Source of the DNA: Sequoia sempervirens
Lineage: Eukaryota; Streptophyta; Pinopsida; Cupressales; Cupressaceae
Length of the DNA: 64,000 nt
Assembly (NCBI GenBank): GCA_007258455.2
Contig: VDFB02373365.1
Location: forward strand, 217,677,765-217,741,764
Direction: 5' to 3'
Part shown: positions 32,201 through 44,420 of the stretch, in pieces
Position numbering within the stretch: position 1 is the stretch's first letter
How the letters are laid out: every line of letters starts with the position of its first letter
Program-made: the position numbers and the translations under genes
Notes under the pieces: model-generated
Database searches by the model: none
What the model was told of the DNA's origin: nothing
What the model saw: only the letters and a program-made list of their open reading frames with translations

Positions 32201-35200
32201 GGATGGTAGGCTGGCTTTATTTGTGAATCATGCTTGCTTTGGCTCATTGGAAAGTACTTACCTTGTAATTGTTACCTGATTTTTAGCTTTCAACTGAAAT
32301 CAGGTAACCATAGTGTTTGTTCTTTTGATGTTGTTAAAGATTTAAAGATAAACAATAAAACTATTAGTTTCAATATGCAGGGAAGAGTGATTGTCAAAAT
32401 GAAGTAAATTACACCTTTCCATTTCAATTTTTCATCACAACAAATGTGAAAGAGAAACATGGATATACAAATGCAGTCTTTTATTAACAATCTTGAAATG
32501 TACATGTCCCTCACAAGCCAAGGGAATAGATTTCTTATTCAAATGAAAATATGAAACAACTTATACATGAATAAGTAAAAGAAAGAGAGAATGTGCATGT
32601 AATAATGGAACCAGTCATTGCCTATGAATGACTAGTTACAAGTTGCCATGCTGCTTACCCGAAATGCTTGTGTCCCTCCCAGCTCCGTAGCGCTCCTTAC
32701 CCTGCATCTGAAGAAAACATGATGTTAGAGCGAGGCTCTAAGCAATGAATGATTCAATCCTTGCATACACACCTACCTATGCATGTATAAGCTGATCCAT
32801 AAATGCATTAAACAAAAGAACATTCAACATATGCATTTATTTTCTAACTATTTGCTTCATGTGCAGATTTAGGACAAGCCTAATTATTGTCTCATTATCA
32901 GATCAAATATAGCATGTGGGGTAAATGTGGCTCCCAAAAGGGTAGAGCTCAGCGTGCTTTGAAAGAAAAGGAAATTGAGCAACTTGATCAAATATTTATC
33001 TCTTATCAATGCATTAAATCAATATGGAATCATACCAGTTGATCAACTTTCAATATCAAATTCAAAAGATGCATCATACTGTGCTGATATGTCTTTCAAT
33101 CTTCTTAAGTGGACCCTTGATCCATTTTATAAAAGGAAGTGTTTTAAAGATGCACCAAGTTCAATTATGCATCAAAGTGTTTTGAAGATGCATCAAGTTT
33201 AATTATGCATCTATTTAATAATGAGGAAGCATTTCAAATTGTTTTCAAGCCCTCTCACCACAACCCTACTGGGCAGTAACTCATCACGTAGGAAAGTGAG
33301 TTGATAGCTCACCCACATATGTGACAGGTGGCTGTTAAATAAAGTTAGAATGAGGAGACTATGCATTTTTATCACATATGTTTAGCAGGAGCAATGGTTG
33401 ACTCATGGTCATGGTACAAGTGTAAGGACAACACCTTTGCAGGAGCTTACAAGATTAAAAAGCATGGGGGTATCCAAAACAAAGCATAACTATCTTCATG
33501 GCAAAGAAACATGGCCATCTAATTCGTTGCCCCATGAGTTAGATGAATAAGATGCCTTGAGAAGATTGCATGAGGAGGTACAATTAGATGAATGTGAGGG
33601 CAGTACAAAGAATTTTGTCCTAGCATTAAGGAAAGTCTAGAAGGCCCGTGCATAATCATATAACATGACTGAGAGTCACAAAGTAAGGAGGGTTGCCAAT
33701 AGACCAAGTTTCAAGATAATTTTCTGATGGAGTATAATGATACACTTTTGTGAATTACTTAGCCATGATCACAAACTATTCCAATACTTTTAAATAGGAT
33801 CAGCCACTTAAAGAAAGGACAGTCATGTCAAGTATGCACAGTTCAATCATCCATTAAGAGAAAATGGATAGTCGACAACCCTTTAGTAATTGCTACCATG
33901 CAATGAAGGTAGTCCTATTGCAAAGATAGTGGTTAAGCACTGTGAATCATAAAGGACAATCATGACCAAATATGGATAGTGACCTTCCAACTTTGATGTG
34001 TCATCAAAGACAGTGACACTGCACCAACAGAGTGTTCTCTATGTGATCTTATACAAGCTATGGGAATAGTCCTAAGGAGGGTAAAGAACAACAACAATGC
34101 ATGTTGATCATCATTGAAGGATAACAACAACACATACTGATCAAGTGAATGTGAAAATCAATGAAGACAGCCAAAAGGGGTCCAGGGTTTTTGTGCAAGA
34201 CCAGGGGATTGATATTTCTCAGTGATAATTCCAAGACAGTCATAGTAATAAGTCTGCTCACTGTCATGATGACTAATCACATCCATCAACAGTCATCAAA
34301 TGAATGGGGTGAGTACATAGACAATCAAAAGAGATGACAGTAACCATTCAAGCAATCTACAAAGATCATGACTCTATTTGACAAGGGGAAAGGACCAAGC
34401 ACGAGCTATGAAGGAGACCATACATGTAAATATCAATGAGCAAGCATAATGGGACAGCCATTTTGAACTTGAGAGCTCAATCCTAAAGAGTAGTCAATAG
34501 AGATCATGAGATAGCAATTATGACAGTGAGTAGGATACTGAATACAATACACCTGAAGTAGTCATCTCAAAGGATTCACAAATTTGAAAGTCTTGAAATT
34601 GAAAAGAAAATAGGGGGGCCTCTACTCTCTATACTGGGCCATCAACTTATGTCAGTAAGTGAGATCAAGGTTGCCAATAGTCTCAAGGACTGTACTAAGC
34701 CCAAGTCACAGTGTTAATGATTGTGCAGGACTTTGAGGAAAGTCTAAATAGCCATCAAGAAAATCATGTGTAGTCATAATGCTAAAAGGCTAGTGGTAGC
34801 CTCACATGGTGGTTACATTAAGCAAGTTCCTGTCACTAGTGGCAATAGGTTGGTAGGCTTTTATAGAACAAAGGGTTTCAATACAAGCTTGATACTAAAA
34901 CTATAGATGGAAACAAAGCTTTAGTGCCAATACCAGTCCAATTTCATCAATGAGAAATGCTTTCTTAATGGAATCGTGATATGAGATAGGCAATCATAAC
35001 CTTTAAAGGTAGTCATAAAGGGTGGATAGTCATTGGGAGATAACAGTAAAAGTTCATGACAGTAGGTGGTAGGAGATTCCATGACAATGCAGAGATTATA
35101 AAGGAGAACATTCTATAGTAATGAAGAATTTGGTTGCTCATTAAAAATTTTGAAGCCCTCCTAAATTATGTTCAAGAATCAAAAAATAGCTTTTCAGAAG

Positions 35201-36659
35201 ATTTTATGAAATTTTTTGAAATTATTGGATACAATCTTGAGTAAGGCCAAGGAGCTTGTATGAGATATGGTCCAACATGTAGTAGTGTCAAGGAACTATT
35301 AAAAATTTTGATGCAGGTCTCACAATGTTCCACTTCCTAAGCTCAAAAAGACCTTATTCCATACTCCATTACTGAGGTAATTATCTCAGTTTGTTCCAAA
35401 AAAGAAAATAAAGATCATTTAGATGATAGTGTGTCTATAGATTAAGTGAAGATGAAACTTCAGAATAGTGCATCTTTCTCATGGGCCAAGCAAAATGAAT
35501 ATCAACAAACTGAAAAGGAAAATGCAGAGATTATAAAAGAAAGCATTCTACAAAAATGAAAATCTATTTATGCATCATGGCAGGTCGTGGTATGGAGTGG
35601 CCTTTTTCCTATAGATATAAAAACCCACTTGGGGTTTTGGTCAAATGGAGCAACATGGCTTTCTTTTTTACAAAAAAGTGAAAGAATTTACAAAATTATC
35701 TACATTTCTTGCAACAAACCTGAACCTTTTGAAGAAATCATGTAAACCACTTGGGTTCTCTACTAATAGTTGCAAATTCAAAAAAAAATGAAGGCTACAA
35801 GAAACCCAAGCAGGGTTTTTTCTCAAAATGCAGAAAAAGACAGAAAATAACAAATGCAAGAAAACCCAGTTCACATGATGAGGGTCGAGCCACATTCCAA
35901 TTTTCTTTTCTTTTTCTAGAAACCCATCTAGGTTTTTTAACTTTATCAATGATTTATGAAAGAGAAGAAGGGAAATCAAAAGAGTATATGAGGGTTTTGA
36001 GAAATGAACACAAGACACTTTGTTCCTATTCATGGCCATGGCCCGTGAGCTATTATGTCCATGAAGCAACAGAAAAAGCACCAACTTTATTCAAATTTGC
36101 AGATCATGAAGTATTTCAAATGCTATCTTGAGTTTTAAAAAAAATGAAAGACATTTTCCATTCGAGCTTTTCTTGCTCATTACAGGAGGAAAAAGACAAT
36201 GCAAGGTCGGTTGGGAGCTTACCCAAGCTCGAGCATCAAAATGTGCAAAGTTTTGCCACTAAAAACTTCATGTGAAGCTTCGTTAACTTCTCATGGTAGT
36301 TGTTGACAAGTGAGACAGCAAACAAGGAAAACGAATGGCACATATGGTCAGGAAAAGTTTAGAAATGCTTCATAGCCGCAGCCTATGATGCAAAAATGGT
36401 CTCAAAAGTGTGAAAAAATGCAGATTTAATGCAAGAAGACACAATTACCTGAGTTCCCCATGGTTTTTTTATGCAAAAAATGTCAAAAGCCGACTGAAAA
36501 CTAGTGTCGGCATCATTTTCTTGTGTTTGCTCAAACCCTAGCAGCAAAGCATCATGTTTCCAGATTCTTCCAAGCGACCAAATGATGGTGTTTTTCCATT
36601 ATTCGGATATTATCATTAGGGTTTGACCCTATTCCTTGCATTTTGATGGGATATTTTAT
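32201..36659. other. Unassigned spacer in Tat2, no gene recognised
   Basis: No coding motif is visible on either strand. A 12-base perfect inverted repeat (GTTACCTGATTT at 32271-32282 and its complement at 32297-32308) lies at the left. From 33700 to 35100 the words GACAGTCAT and AGTCATGA recur irregularly. At 35620-35936 several AAACCC...GGGTTT inverted repeats appear. Overlapping open frames at 35668-36131 on both strands are low-complexity. It may be an insertion in Tat2 or natural spacer; I found no target duplication. Confidence 0.35.
35620..35936. repeat. Cluster of small AAACCC/GGGTTT inverted repeats
   Basis: AAAACCCACTTGGGGTTTT (35620-35638), AAACCACTTGGGTT (35743-35756), GAAACCCAAGCAGGGTTTTT (35801-35820) and GAAACCCATCTAGGTTTTT (35918-35936) each have complementary halves around 3 to 5 bases. 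Spacing is irregular, about 60-120 bases. They are probably relics of a degenerate tandem repeat. Confidence 0.5.
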
Positions 36660-38402
36660 CCTTTCTTTTAAAATAAAACTCATGTGAAATATGATGGGGA
36701 CCGAAAATCACATACTATTGCCCTAGGCATTTTTTTTATGCCTTTATTAAACTTTCCCCATTCCTTAAAGCCTTGATATGTCTTCAATATGTCATGTGTT
36801 ATCACCTAGGCATTTTATGCCTTATGACATTTTGGCTTATGTTGAGGTGTGCAATACATTGTGTTTCCATGAGACCCTTAAGTGATGCTTTTCTTTTGCC
36901 AATACCATGGTGGAATATGCTTTCCAAGAGTCTTGGAGGTCAGCCTTATGAGCCAAGTGCTATTGATACTATATGCCTTTGCAAACCAATGAAGTGTGAC
37001 ATGTGTGGGAGAATGCAGAACATGGTAAGTTGATGGTCAAATTCCTTAGAGGCTTTTTGAGAGTTTTTCCATAATATTTGATGTTGCATTTTATTTTGTC
37101 TGAAAATATCATGTAAGTGATTTTAAAATCACTTTTATTGTACCTTTTAATGCTAATGTAACACAAAAATATGGTGGGACCCTTGGATTTATGCTCAATT
37201 GTAAAGTTTTTTGATAAGTGGTGTTTTATAAATCACTTAACAAATTCACTATCTTTAATGCTTTTAAAAGCCATGTGTTTTCAAAACACACATACTACAT
37301 GATGAAGAATATGGTCAAGTGTTGAAATAGGACCAATTATGACTTGCAGAGGTGTGGGAAGTGTGATATGTTGTTTAGACTATTTTGGTGAAGAATGAGG
37401 CTAGCTGGAGGTATATTTGTCACACTTTTGGGATGGCTATTGACTTAGTTTATTTTTTCTCCATGTAGAGGGAATTTTAGAGACTTCTAGAAGGTTCTTT
37501 TGGAGCCATTTTTGTTTTATTCAAGGATAATCTTCTAGAAGCACATGTGTGGGAGGTTTTGGTGGGTGTTGGTTAAGTATGTTCATTTTGGAACATTTTA
37601 GGAGTTCTTTCTTTTTCAGTAGGAGGATAGCTACTATCTGGGAGTTATTTTCTCATGAATCTACATTGTAACTCAGATAGACTTAACATACAGTAAGTAC
37701 TTTGATTTAATAAATGAGAGCACTTTTACCTTCTCATTTTTTGTTTCTCATGTATGATAATGATTGATCAGCTTGTTTTGTGAAATCTATTATTTCCTTG
37801 CAAACTTGTCTCATGTTATGCATCTATTTAGCAGAAGGTGTATGTTTGTAGGTTGTAAGTTGTGTTGTTAGTGGTGCTATTAATTGTGAAATCTCTATTT
37901 TCCTTTCAATAACATTATTTATAGACCTTTTTATGAAATATTTATGCAAACTGCATTATCAAGTGAGTTGTGTAAGTCCAGCTTTGTGATATTAATTCAA
38001 ATATGATAAGCTATTAACAGGTCTAGATTGTTTGGTGTATCACTTTAGTTTCTTTCCAGCATTAGGTTTATTTCATGCAATTCTTACCCTTACCTCAGAA
38101 ATTCAATAGTTAAGTGATATCAAATGGGGAAGCCAGCCCACAATCCAGAGGTCTGCTTTCAAATAGGTTACCCACAACTTGAAAGCATTCCAATGTTGGT
38201 CCAAATCTGCTAAGTGCAATTGGAAAAGCTTAGCAAACAGGGTGCAGATTTGTATATCCAACAGTAATAATTGGAAAATTAAGGGAGGATGGGTGTGAAA
38301 TGGCACCTATCAAGAACCATAGGTATCTTGAGAAGAATACAAATGAAAGATGAATGTTTGCACAACTAAAATCATAGGTCATAGGCTAGCGATAAATGCA
38401 AT
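36660..38402 (+). other. Possible LTR-like sequence, plus orientation
   Basis: The text has traits of a plant LTR: blocks such as ACTTCTAGAAGGTTCTTTTG, a polyadenylation-like AATAAA near 37709, and a run at 38116 reading TGATATCAAATG that matches 8 of 12 bases of the initiator-Met primer site. There is no clear TG/CA boundary, second LTR copy or coding motif. I list it as a tentative LTR remnant only. Confidence 0.25.
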
Positions 38403-39644
38403 GTAACAGAATGGAAAATGAAATACAATCCTAATGCTATTTTCCATTTTTAGAGTACTGATTTTTGCTATAGCATAAGACACTAGATGCTAGGGTATGT
38501 ATAACCAAAGCAGATTAGTGTCTAATACATTAAACAAACACAACAGACAAGAAGGCTATCCCAACACCCCAAAGTTAGGATGACTTTGGTCAGACCAGGC
38601 ATTGGGATAACCACAAGCACAAAAGGATTCCCCAGCATAACACAAGACCATAGGGATCTTGGTGGATACTATGTGGGACAACCAAGTAGAAAACAACAAA
38701 AAAAAGATCAAGATATGCCCCTATGTTGACCAGTCAAAATGCACCATAATATGATGGATCATTGTGGCCCTGACAAGTGACGATAGGAAGCTCAAATGAT
38801 AAACAAAATGCCAAAAGCACCAAAAGAAGGCAATCAATTTCAAATGTAAAAGGATCAAAAGGTGAATGGGATTGATGTGGTTTGATGAGGAAGGATGCAT
38901 CCTATTAAGACCAAAGATGGAGACTAAACTAAAAGATCAACATGACCGAAGATACTCGAAACTAACCAAATCTAATGATACTAGTGGATCTTGTTTGTTA
39001 AGGACCAACTAGATAAGGACATAACTTGATGACATGACATAAGAAACAAGAGACAAGACACAAAACAGACACACCCTAAAGACCTAGGGGCTCGGGGGTT
39101 GATCAAAGATTAGCCTTGCCTACGTGAAAGTGCAGAGCCCTCGTAGTTTGATAAAAGACCATGGATAAGAGTGGATAGAGGACAATGGAGACAAGTGAGG
39201 GAAGAAAAAGAGTGGACAAACCAAAAGGATCCCTAGGGGTGGATCAAATGATAGACCTTTCCTATGTGAAAGTGCAGGGGCAATGTAGTTTGAATAAGGA
39301 CTGACGACAAAAGACAAAATGAGACAAACAAAGGATAGACCAAGCAACGGATGAGGGGATGTGGATGGATGGACTGGATCAAAATGATGATAGGATTGGA
39401 TGTGATACCAAGATGGATGGAAGCACAAAGAAACTAGGATGCAAGGTAGATAATGATTAAGCCCTATACGAATGGTGCTTGTTACCAGGTTTTCACCAAT
39501 CATACTTATCCATGGCACCACCAAGGGTGGTTTTCACCATAGGATAAATTATTTATCTTTACTATTTTTTGATTTTTTTGATTTTTTTGTATTTTTGACA
39601 ATTTTCTACTCTCTTTTTTTGTAGGATAGGATAACCTACCTGAT
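38403..39644 (-). other. Tat2 3' untranslated region beside pol
   Basis: It directly follows the integrase stop in sense. From about 38409 to 39300 it is colinear with the internal region of element A (26854-28060). Shared blocks are TTTTTGCTATAGCATAAGACAC, ACACCCTAAAGACC with GGGGCTCGGGGG, and CTTGCCTACGTGAAAG. Similarity stops at about 38403 on the left. No gene is seen, apart from a chance 134-codon open frame at 39120-39524. Confidence 0.6.
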
Positions 39645-40810
39645 TTAGGTGTAAAACCTCTTCAGATGCATGATATTAATGGGCTCCTCTAGGGGCTCTC
39701 CTTTAGGTGTGGAAATCCTATATGCCCTTGATCCATATTTTGTTGTGATGACATAGGGACCTGACCAATTTGCTTCAAATTTCCCTTTCTTATCTCGGTC
39801 ATGTTGGGTACGTTGATTCTCCTTAAGAACTATATCACCAACATTGAATTGGAAAGGATGGACCTTCTTGCTGTAGCTTCTCTTAAGACTATTCTGGTAT
39901 GCTTGAAGATGATTGTACGCTTTAATCCATTTTTCATCAAGGAGTTCCAACTGACTGAGTCTTGTGACCTAAGAATCTTCGTCACTGATGAGGTTCTTCA
40001 AAGATATTCTTAGTGAGGAGATCTTGACCTCAATTGGAAAGACGGAATCGGCACCATAAACAAGAGAATATGGAGTGGTGCCAGTAGGAGTGTGGATGGA
40101 GGTGTGGTAGGCCCAAAGGGCAGGATGAATATGAAGCTACCAATCTCTACCAGTATTGTTAACCACCTTCTTAAGGATCTTGATCATGATTTTTTTGGTA
40201 GCCTCTGCTTGTCCATTACCTTGAGGGTAATAGGGTGTGGACCAACAATGTTGAATGTGAAAGGTGTCACAGAGGTGTTTCATGGTCTGGTTCTTGAATG
40301 GATTTTCGTTATTAGTGATGATGGTGGATGGGATTCCATATCTATAGAGAATATGGAAAAGGATGAATTTAGATATCTGAGTACCTGTGATTTGAGAGAG
40401 TGGCATTGCTTCCACCCACTTGGTGAAGGAATCAGTGGCAGTGATAATGATGGTGTGGTAATCAGAAGATGGAGGGTATATCTTGTTGATTAATTCAAAA
40501 CCCCACTGAGAGAAGGGCCATGGTGCTATGAGAGGCTATAGATCTTGAGCAAGAGAATGTATCAAATCCATATGTCATTGGCAGGGTAAGCACTTCTTCA
40601 CAAACTCACAAGAATCATGCTCTAGTGTAGGCTAATAGTAACCAACTCAGAGAATTCTTTTAGGTAAGGCCATGCCATTTGAATGGGCCCCACACACACC
40701 ACTATGTACATCAGTTAACACAGTGTGAGCTTCAGTCTCATTCAGACACCTAAGAAGGGTTCCATCATACCCATGATGATAAAGAGTATCACCTACAATA
40801 GTGTAGCAGG
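39645..40810 (-). pseudogene. Tat2 integrase
   Basis: The zinc region has VHSGVCGAHSNGMALP with two His, and FVKKCLPC with two Cys. The core begins WGFELINKIYPPSSDYHTI, with Glu at the place of the first catalytic Asp. GIPSTIITNNENPFKNQ has Asn at the second, and GQAEATKKIM keeps the Glu. The C-terminal 101 codons (39645-39950) are open, with FQFNVGDIVLKENQR and GPYVITTKYGSRAYR, a GPY/F-like domain, and end in HLKRFYT. A few stops occur. The protein once inserted cDNA; altered acids make this copy inactive. Confidence 0.88.
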
Positions 40811-41039
40811 AGGTGCATTAAACGAAATATTTTCTTTGATTACGTGTAAGGTCGGGGGGTAAGATGTTGTCATGAAGGTAGGTGTAAATGTCATGATACC
40901 ATGGTGACGTAGCACCTACAATGTTGCACACCATTTCACTCTCAGGGATGTCATAAGCAGGGATTAAGAGTTGTTCAACTAGGAACTTATAGTCTGTTCG
41001 ATCTTTTGGCATGTCAATTAGGGAAACAATTGTAGCCAT

Positions 41040-41420
41040 TGCATTAGCCACTTTGTTCTACACTCTCAGGATCTGGTCAAACTGGATAGAGGTGAAGTAC
41101 TTTTTGAAATCATCTACCATGTGCTTATAAGGCAACAACTTATCATCCCTTGTTAGAAACTCATTGTTAACCTACTTGATGATCAACTAGGAATCGCCAA
41201 AGACTTTCAAGTGAGTGATGTTCCATTGAATTGTGATTCTAACGTTGGTAAGGAGAGCTTCATATTCTATGATGTTGTTTGTGCATGGAAAATCCAACCT
41301 GAATGACTTTGGGATATAATCACCTTGGGGGGTGATGAACAAGATGCCTTCCCCCACTCCATTGTGTGTGTGCGACCCATAAAAGTAGAGTGTCCTTGTG
41401 GCCACTTCTAACACTGTGAA
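41040..41420 (-). pseudogene. Tat2 archaeal-type RNase H (second RNase H)
   Basis: The domain starts TLYFYGSHTHNGVGEG, followed by LFITPQGDYIPKSFRLDF and TNNIIEYEALLTNVRI, then HLKVFGDS and, after a stop, KVANAMA. It lies between the usual RNase H and integrase, the known Tat position. The first catalytic Asp in the F-D-G motif is Tyr, as in Tat1's copy; the Glu and the later Asp (FGDS) remain. It would assist RNA removal or act as a structural module. Stops near 41050 and 41190 break it. Confidence 0.85.
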
Positions 41421-42145
41421 AATTCCTTCATCAGGAAACTCTATTACCAAGGGATACGCATCTACTAGGGGAGCGTCTACCAACTGATCTACAATCTCTT
41501 TCTCTTTAATAGCCTTACAGTCAACATACTCTATATCAAATTCACTCAATAGCATGACCACTTGGCCATGTGACCTATCAAATTTGTCTTGGATAAAAAA
41601 TATTTGAGTGGATCAACCTTGGATATTAGCTTCACTATATTGCTAAGCATGTAGTGTTGAAGCTTTTGCGAGCTGAAGACCACGACCAGGAAAGCCTTTT
41701 CCATCAATGAATAATTGATCTAATAGCTTACTAGGGTCTAACTGATGTAGTAAATTTCTCATTATTTTGATGACTCATCATGTTGTGCCAATAGTGCCCC
41801 CAGCGCCACTGAAGTAGCAGAAATATAAAACAAGAGTGGTTTACCTGGAGTTGGTGGCATAAGGATGGGAAGATGATCCAAATACTCTTTGATTTTGTCG
41901 AAACTAAGTTGACACTATTGATCCCACTTGAAGGTGGTATCCTTTTTTAGGATATGAGTGAATGATTGGCATTTGTTGGCTAATTAAGCTATAACCATCT
42001 AATGGACTGTAACTTTCCTTGGAGGCCCCTCAACTGTTTTAGATTACGCAATGGAGGCATTTCCATGATTTCCTTGAATTTTGCTGGATTGACTTCTATG
42101 CCTCTTCTGGAGACGATGAAACCTATTATTTTTCCTAATGTGACT
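41421..42145 (-). pseudogene. Tat2 connection and RNase H
   Basis: Broken text on the minus strand reads LLFYISATSVALGALLAQHDE, EIYYIS-TLVSY, YSLMEKAFLVVVFSSQKLQH and VDPLKYFLSK, the usual gypsy RNase H order. It runs into DAPLVDAYPLVIEFPDE, which bridges to the archaeal RNase H. At least four stops are present, so no single frame is open. Confidence 0.75.
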
Positions 42146-42940
42146 TCAAATACACTTTTTTGAATTTAGACGTAGCTTATAGTGCTCTAGGAACTCAAAA
42201 ATATTCTTCAGGATCATCAGGTGCTCTTTCGTTGTTCTTGATTTCCCCAAAATATCATCAACATAATCTTCCATTATGATGTGAATAATTTCATGGAAGA
42301 TGACTATCATGGCACGTTGGTAGGTTTTCCCTACATTCTTGAGGCCAGAGAGCATGACATTGCAATAGAATGTGCCCCAAGGTGTGGTGAAGGGTTTTTT
42401 ATGTTGATATTTGGGTGCAATTATGATATGATTATATCCAGAGAAACCATCCATGAGGGATAGCATCTCGTGTCCTACAATTAAATCAACCAACATGTCG
42501 ATGTTTGGTAAGGGGAAATTTTCTTTAGGATAGGCTTTGTTGAGGTATTGAAAGTCTGTGCAGATTCTGATATTCCCATTTGGTTTAGCAACTGGCACTA
42601 TGTTATAGATCCAATCGGAGTGGTCAATGGGTCTTATGAATCCAACTTCTAGTAGCTTTTCCAACTCTCTTGACTAACAAAGCTACTTGAGGATGCATTT
42701 TCCTGAGTTTTTACTTGACAGGTTTAGCATCCAAGTGTATTTCCAAGTGATGTACCACTAGAGCAAGATCCAAACCTAGCATATCCGAATAGGCCCATGA
42801 AAAATTAATGATGCCCTCTTTGAGAAGTTGAACAATGATAGAATGTTCTTCTTCTGATAGTGACTTGGCTACATATGTGATTTTGGGATCCTCTTTAGTT
42901 CCCAAATTTACTTCTTGCATTTCCTCGATCAAAATGGATG
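42146..42940 (-). pseudogene. Tat2 reverse transcriptase
   Basis: The upstream part (42711-42932) reads HSIIVQLLKEGIINFSWAYSDMLGLD, the lead-in common in Tat RT. The main 172-codon frame has LLEVGFIRPIDHSDWIYNIV, KPNGNIRICTDFQYLNKAYP, LMDGFSGYNHIIIAPKYQHK and TFYCNVMLSGLKN. The active site is YVDDILGKS, so the Y-V-D-D box is intact. It ends NSKKCI. A stop near 42665-42710 splits it. This is the best-preserved enzyme of Tat2. Confidence 0.9.
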
Positions 42941-43958
42941 ATCATTCAGATAGTTGAGTTCCCACAAGGGGAAGATAAACATCCCCATATTCCAATGCCT
43001 CATCGAGGTTTTTCACTATTGGATACACCCTTTATTTTTTACTTTTTTTTATTCAAGAAGCACCTCGGAGAGGTTTTCACTAGGTGACCCTTTTTGGTTT
43101 TGTTTCTTCTTATTTTTTCGGTTAGGTCATTCATCCTCCCCCAATCCCATAAGATGTACATATGTATCCACTAAGGAAAAAATTTCAATAGGTGTGCTAC
43201 CATGTAGGTCCTAGTCTATGAGTTCGGGATGGCAAAGGGATAGGATGACAGAGGAGATGGATAGGTATTCAAACATGGAGGAAAGGTCCACGTGATCCAT
43301 GTCATCGTACACTTGTATGATGTATTATTCTTCTAGTATGTCTTCGAGGAGACCGTTGTTCACACTAACGTTGTTAGATGCACTAGTTGATGGCATAGGA
43401 CCCTTTATTTGGTGTCATAGCCCAAGCCCAAATTTCTTGGATGCACAAAAGTGTCTATCAGTTGTTGTCTTCCTTGATCTTCTACACCAAGGCCTCCCCC
43501 CCGATAATTATATTTCTCCACAAACTTAGAGGGCCAAGGATAGGTCTCTTGGAAATATTTTTTTAAAGCAGGAGAGGGTTCATGTTCCTCAGGACATACC
43601 CATTGACTGATGTCATCTTCGGGTGTGTCTTGTCTTAACCTAGGGGAGCGAAAGTTGTTGGATCCCACATTCTTAGAGCTCAAGGTGATCGTCTTCTCTT
43701 CTTCCTTTAGTGCAGACTAAGAAGGTTGGACATATGTATGTGGTGAGGGTGGCATGATTACCACATTCAAAGATGTACACATTTCATATTTACCACAGCC
43801 TTTGTCAATGAACTAGACTTTGGTAAGGTTGGAATCAGATATGGATGATGGAGTGGATGAAGTGGTGGCTAGTGCATTGGAAGATGGATAGGATGATGAT
43901 GTCTGAGGTGGTACCATTTATACTCTTGGGCAGTAATGAGAATGGGGAAAGGAAGCCT
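42941..43958 (-). pseudogene. Tat2 protease-RT linker
   Basis: Between protease and RT the minus strand has a 92-codon open piece (43405-43683) reading SKNVGSNNFRSPRLRQDTPE, then WPSKFVEKYNYRGGGLGVED, ending LGLGYDTK. The Gly-rich end resembles the conserved segment between protease and RT in Tat elements. The rest has many stops. No catalytic motif is seen. Confidence 0.5.
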
Positions 43959-44420
43959 CTAATGCATGACAATACTCGACTGTTGAGGGTCCACATGTAT
44001 CGTAACTTCCACCCCATTAAATGGGAATTTTAGACACTGATGGTACGTGGATGGAATGGCTTGCATGGCATGGATCCATGGATGACCAAGGAGGAGATTG
44101 TAGGGGAGTTCCAGATCAAGGACGTGACAAGTAGTGTATTCCACAACAAATCCAACCTAGATTGGAAGACAAATTATCTCCTTAGAGTCACGATCTACAT
44201 TATCATATGCTTTGATAGTGATGACCTAATTATTTAAGTTGGCATGAGTGTATCCCACCTACATTATGAACTTTAACATGCAAAGATTTAGGGCAGATCC
44301 ATTATCTACCAAGACCCTTTTTACTTTGTGATGAGCTATAAGGACCTCAAGGTGGAGAGGACTATTGTGGTTGGAATCAATGCAAGGCATGTCATTATGA
44401 CTAAAGCCTAGCTAATATGT
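43959..44420 (-). pseudogene. Tat2 aspartic protease
   Basis: The minus strand carries HHKVKRVLVDNGSALNLC, with D-N-G at the active site, a form seen in plant gypsy elements. After a stop-interrupted middle it continues CHVLDLELPYNLLLGHPWIH and STYHQCLKFPFNGVEV, the flap and C-terminal signature. This enzyme would release Gag and Pol products. Stops fall near 44240 and 44260. Confidence 0.8.

Noticed and set aside
32271..32308. Terminal inverted repeat of a small DNA transposon (12-base arms)
   Set aside because: Arms are only 14 bases apart, giving a hairpin and not element ends; no target duplication is visible.
35668..36131. Host gene suggested by overlapping 138- and 126-codon open frames on opposite strands
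   Set aside because: Frames on both strands over the same low-complexity text, no domain, no splice structure.
40092..40493. 133-codon plus-strand open frame
   Set aside because: It lies opposite the Tat2 integrase core, which has clear motifs on the minus strand.
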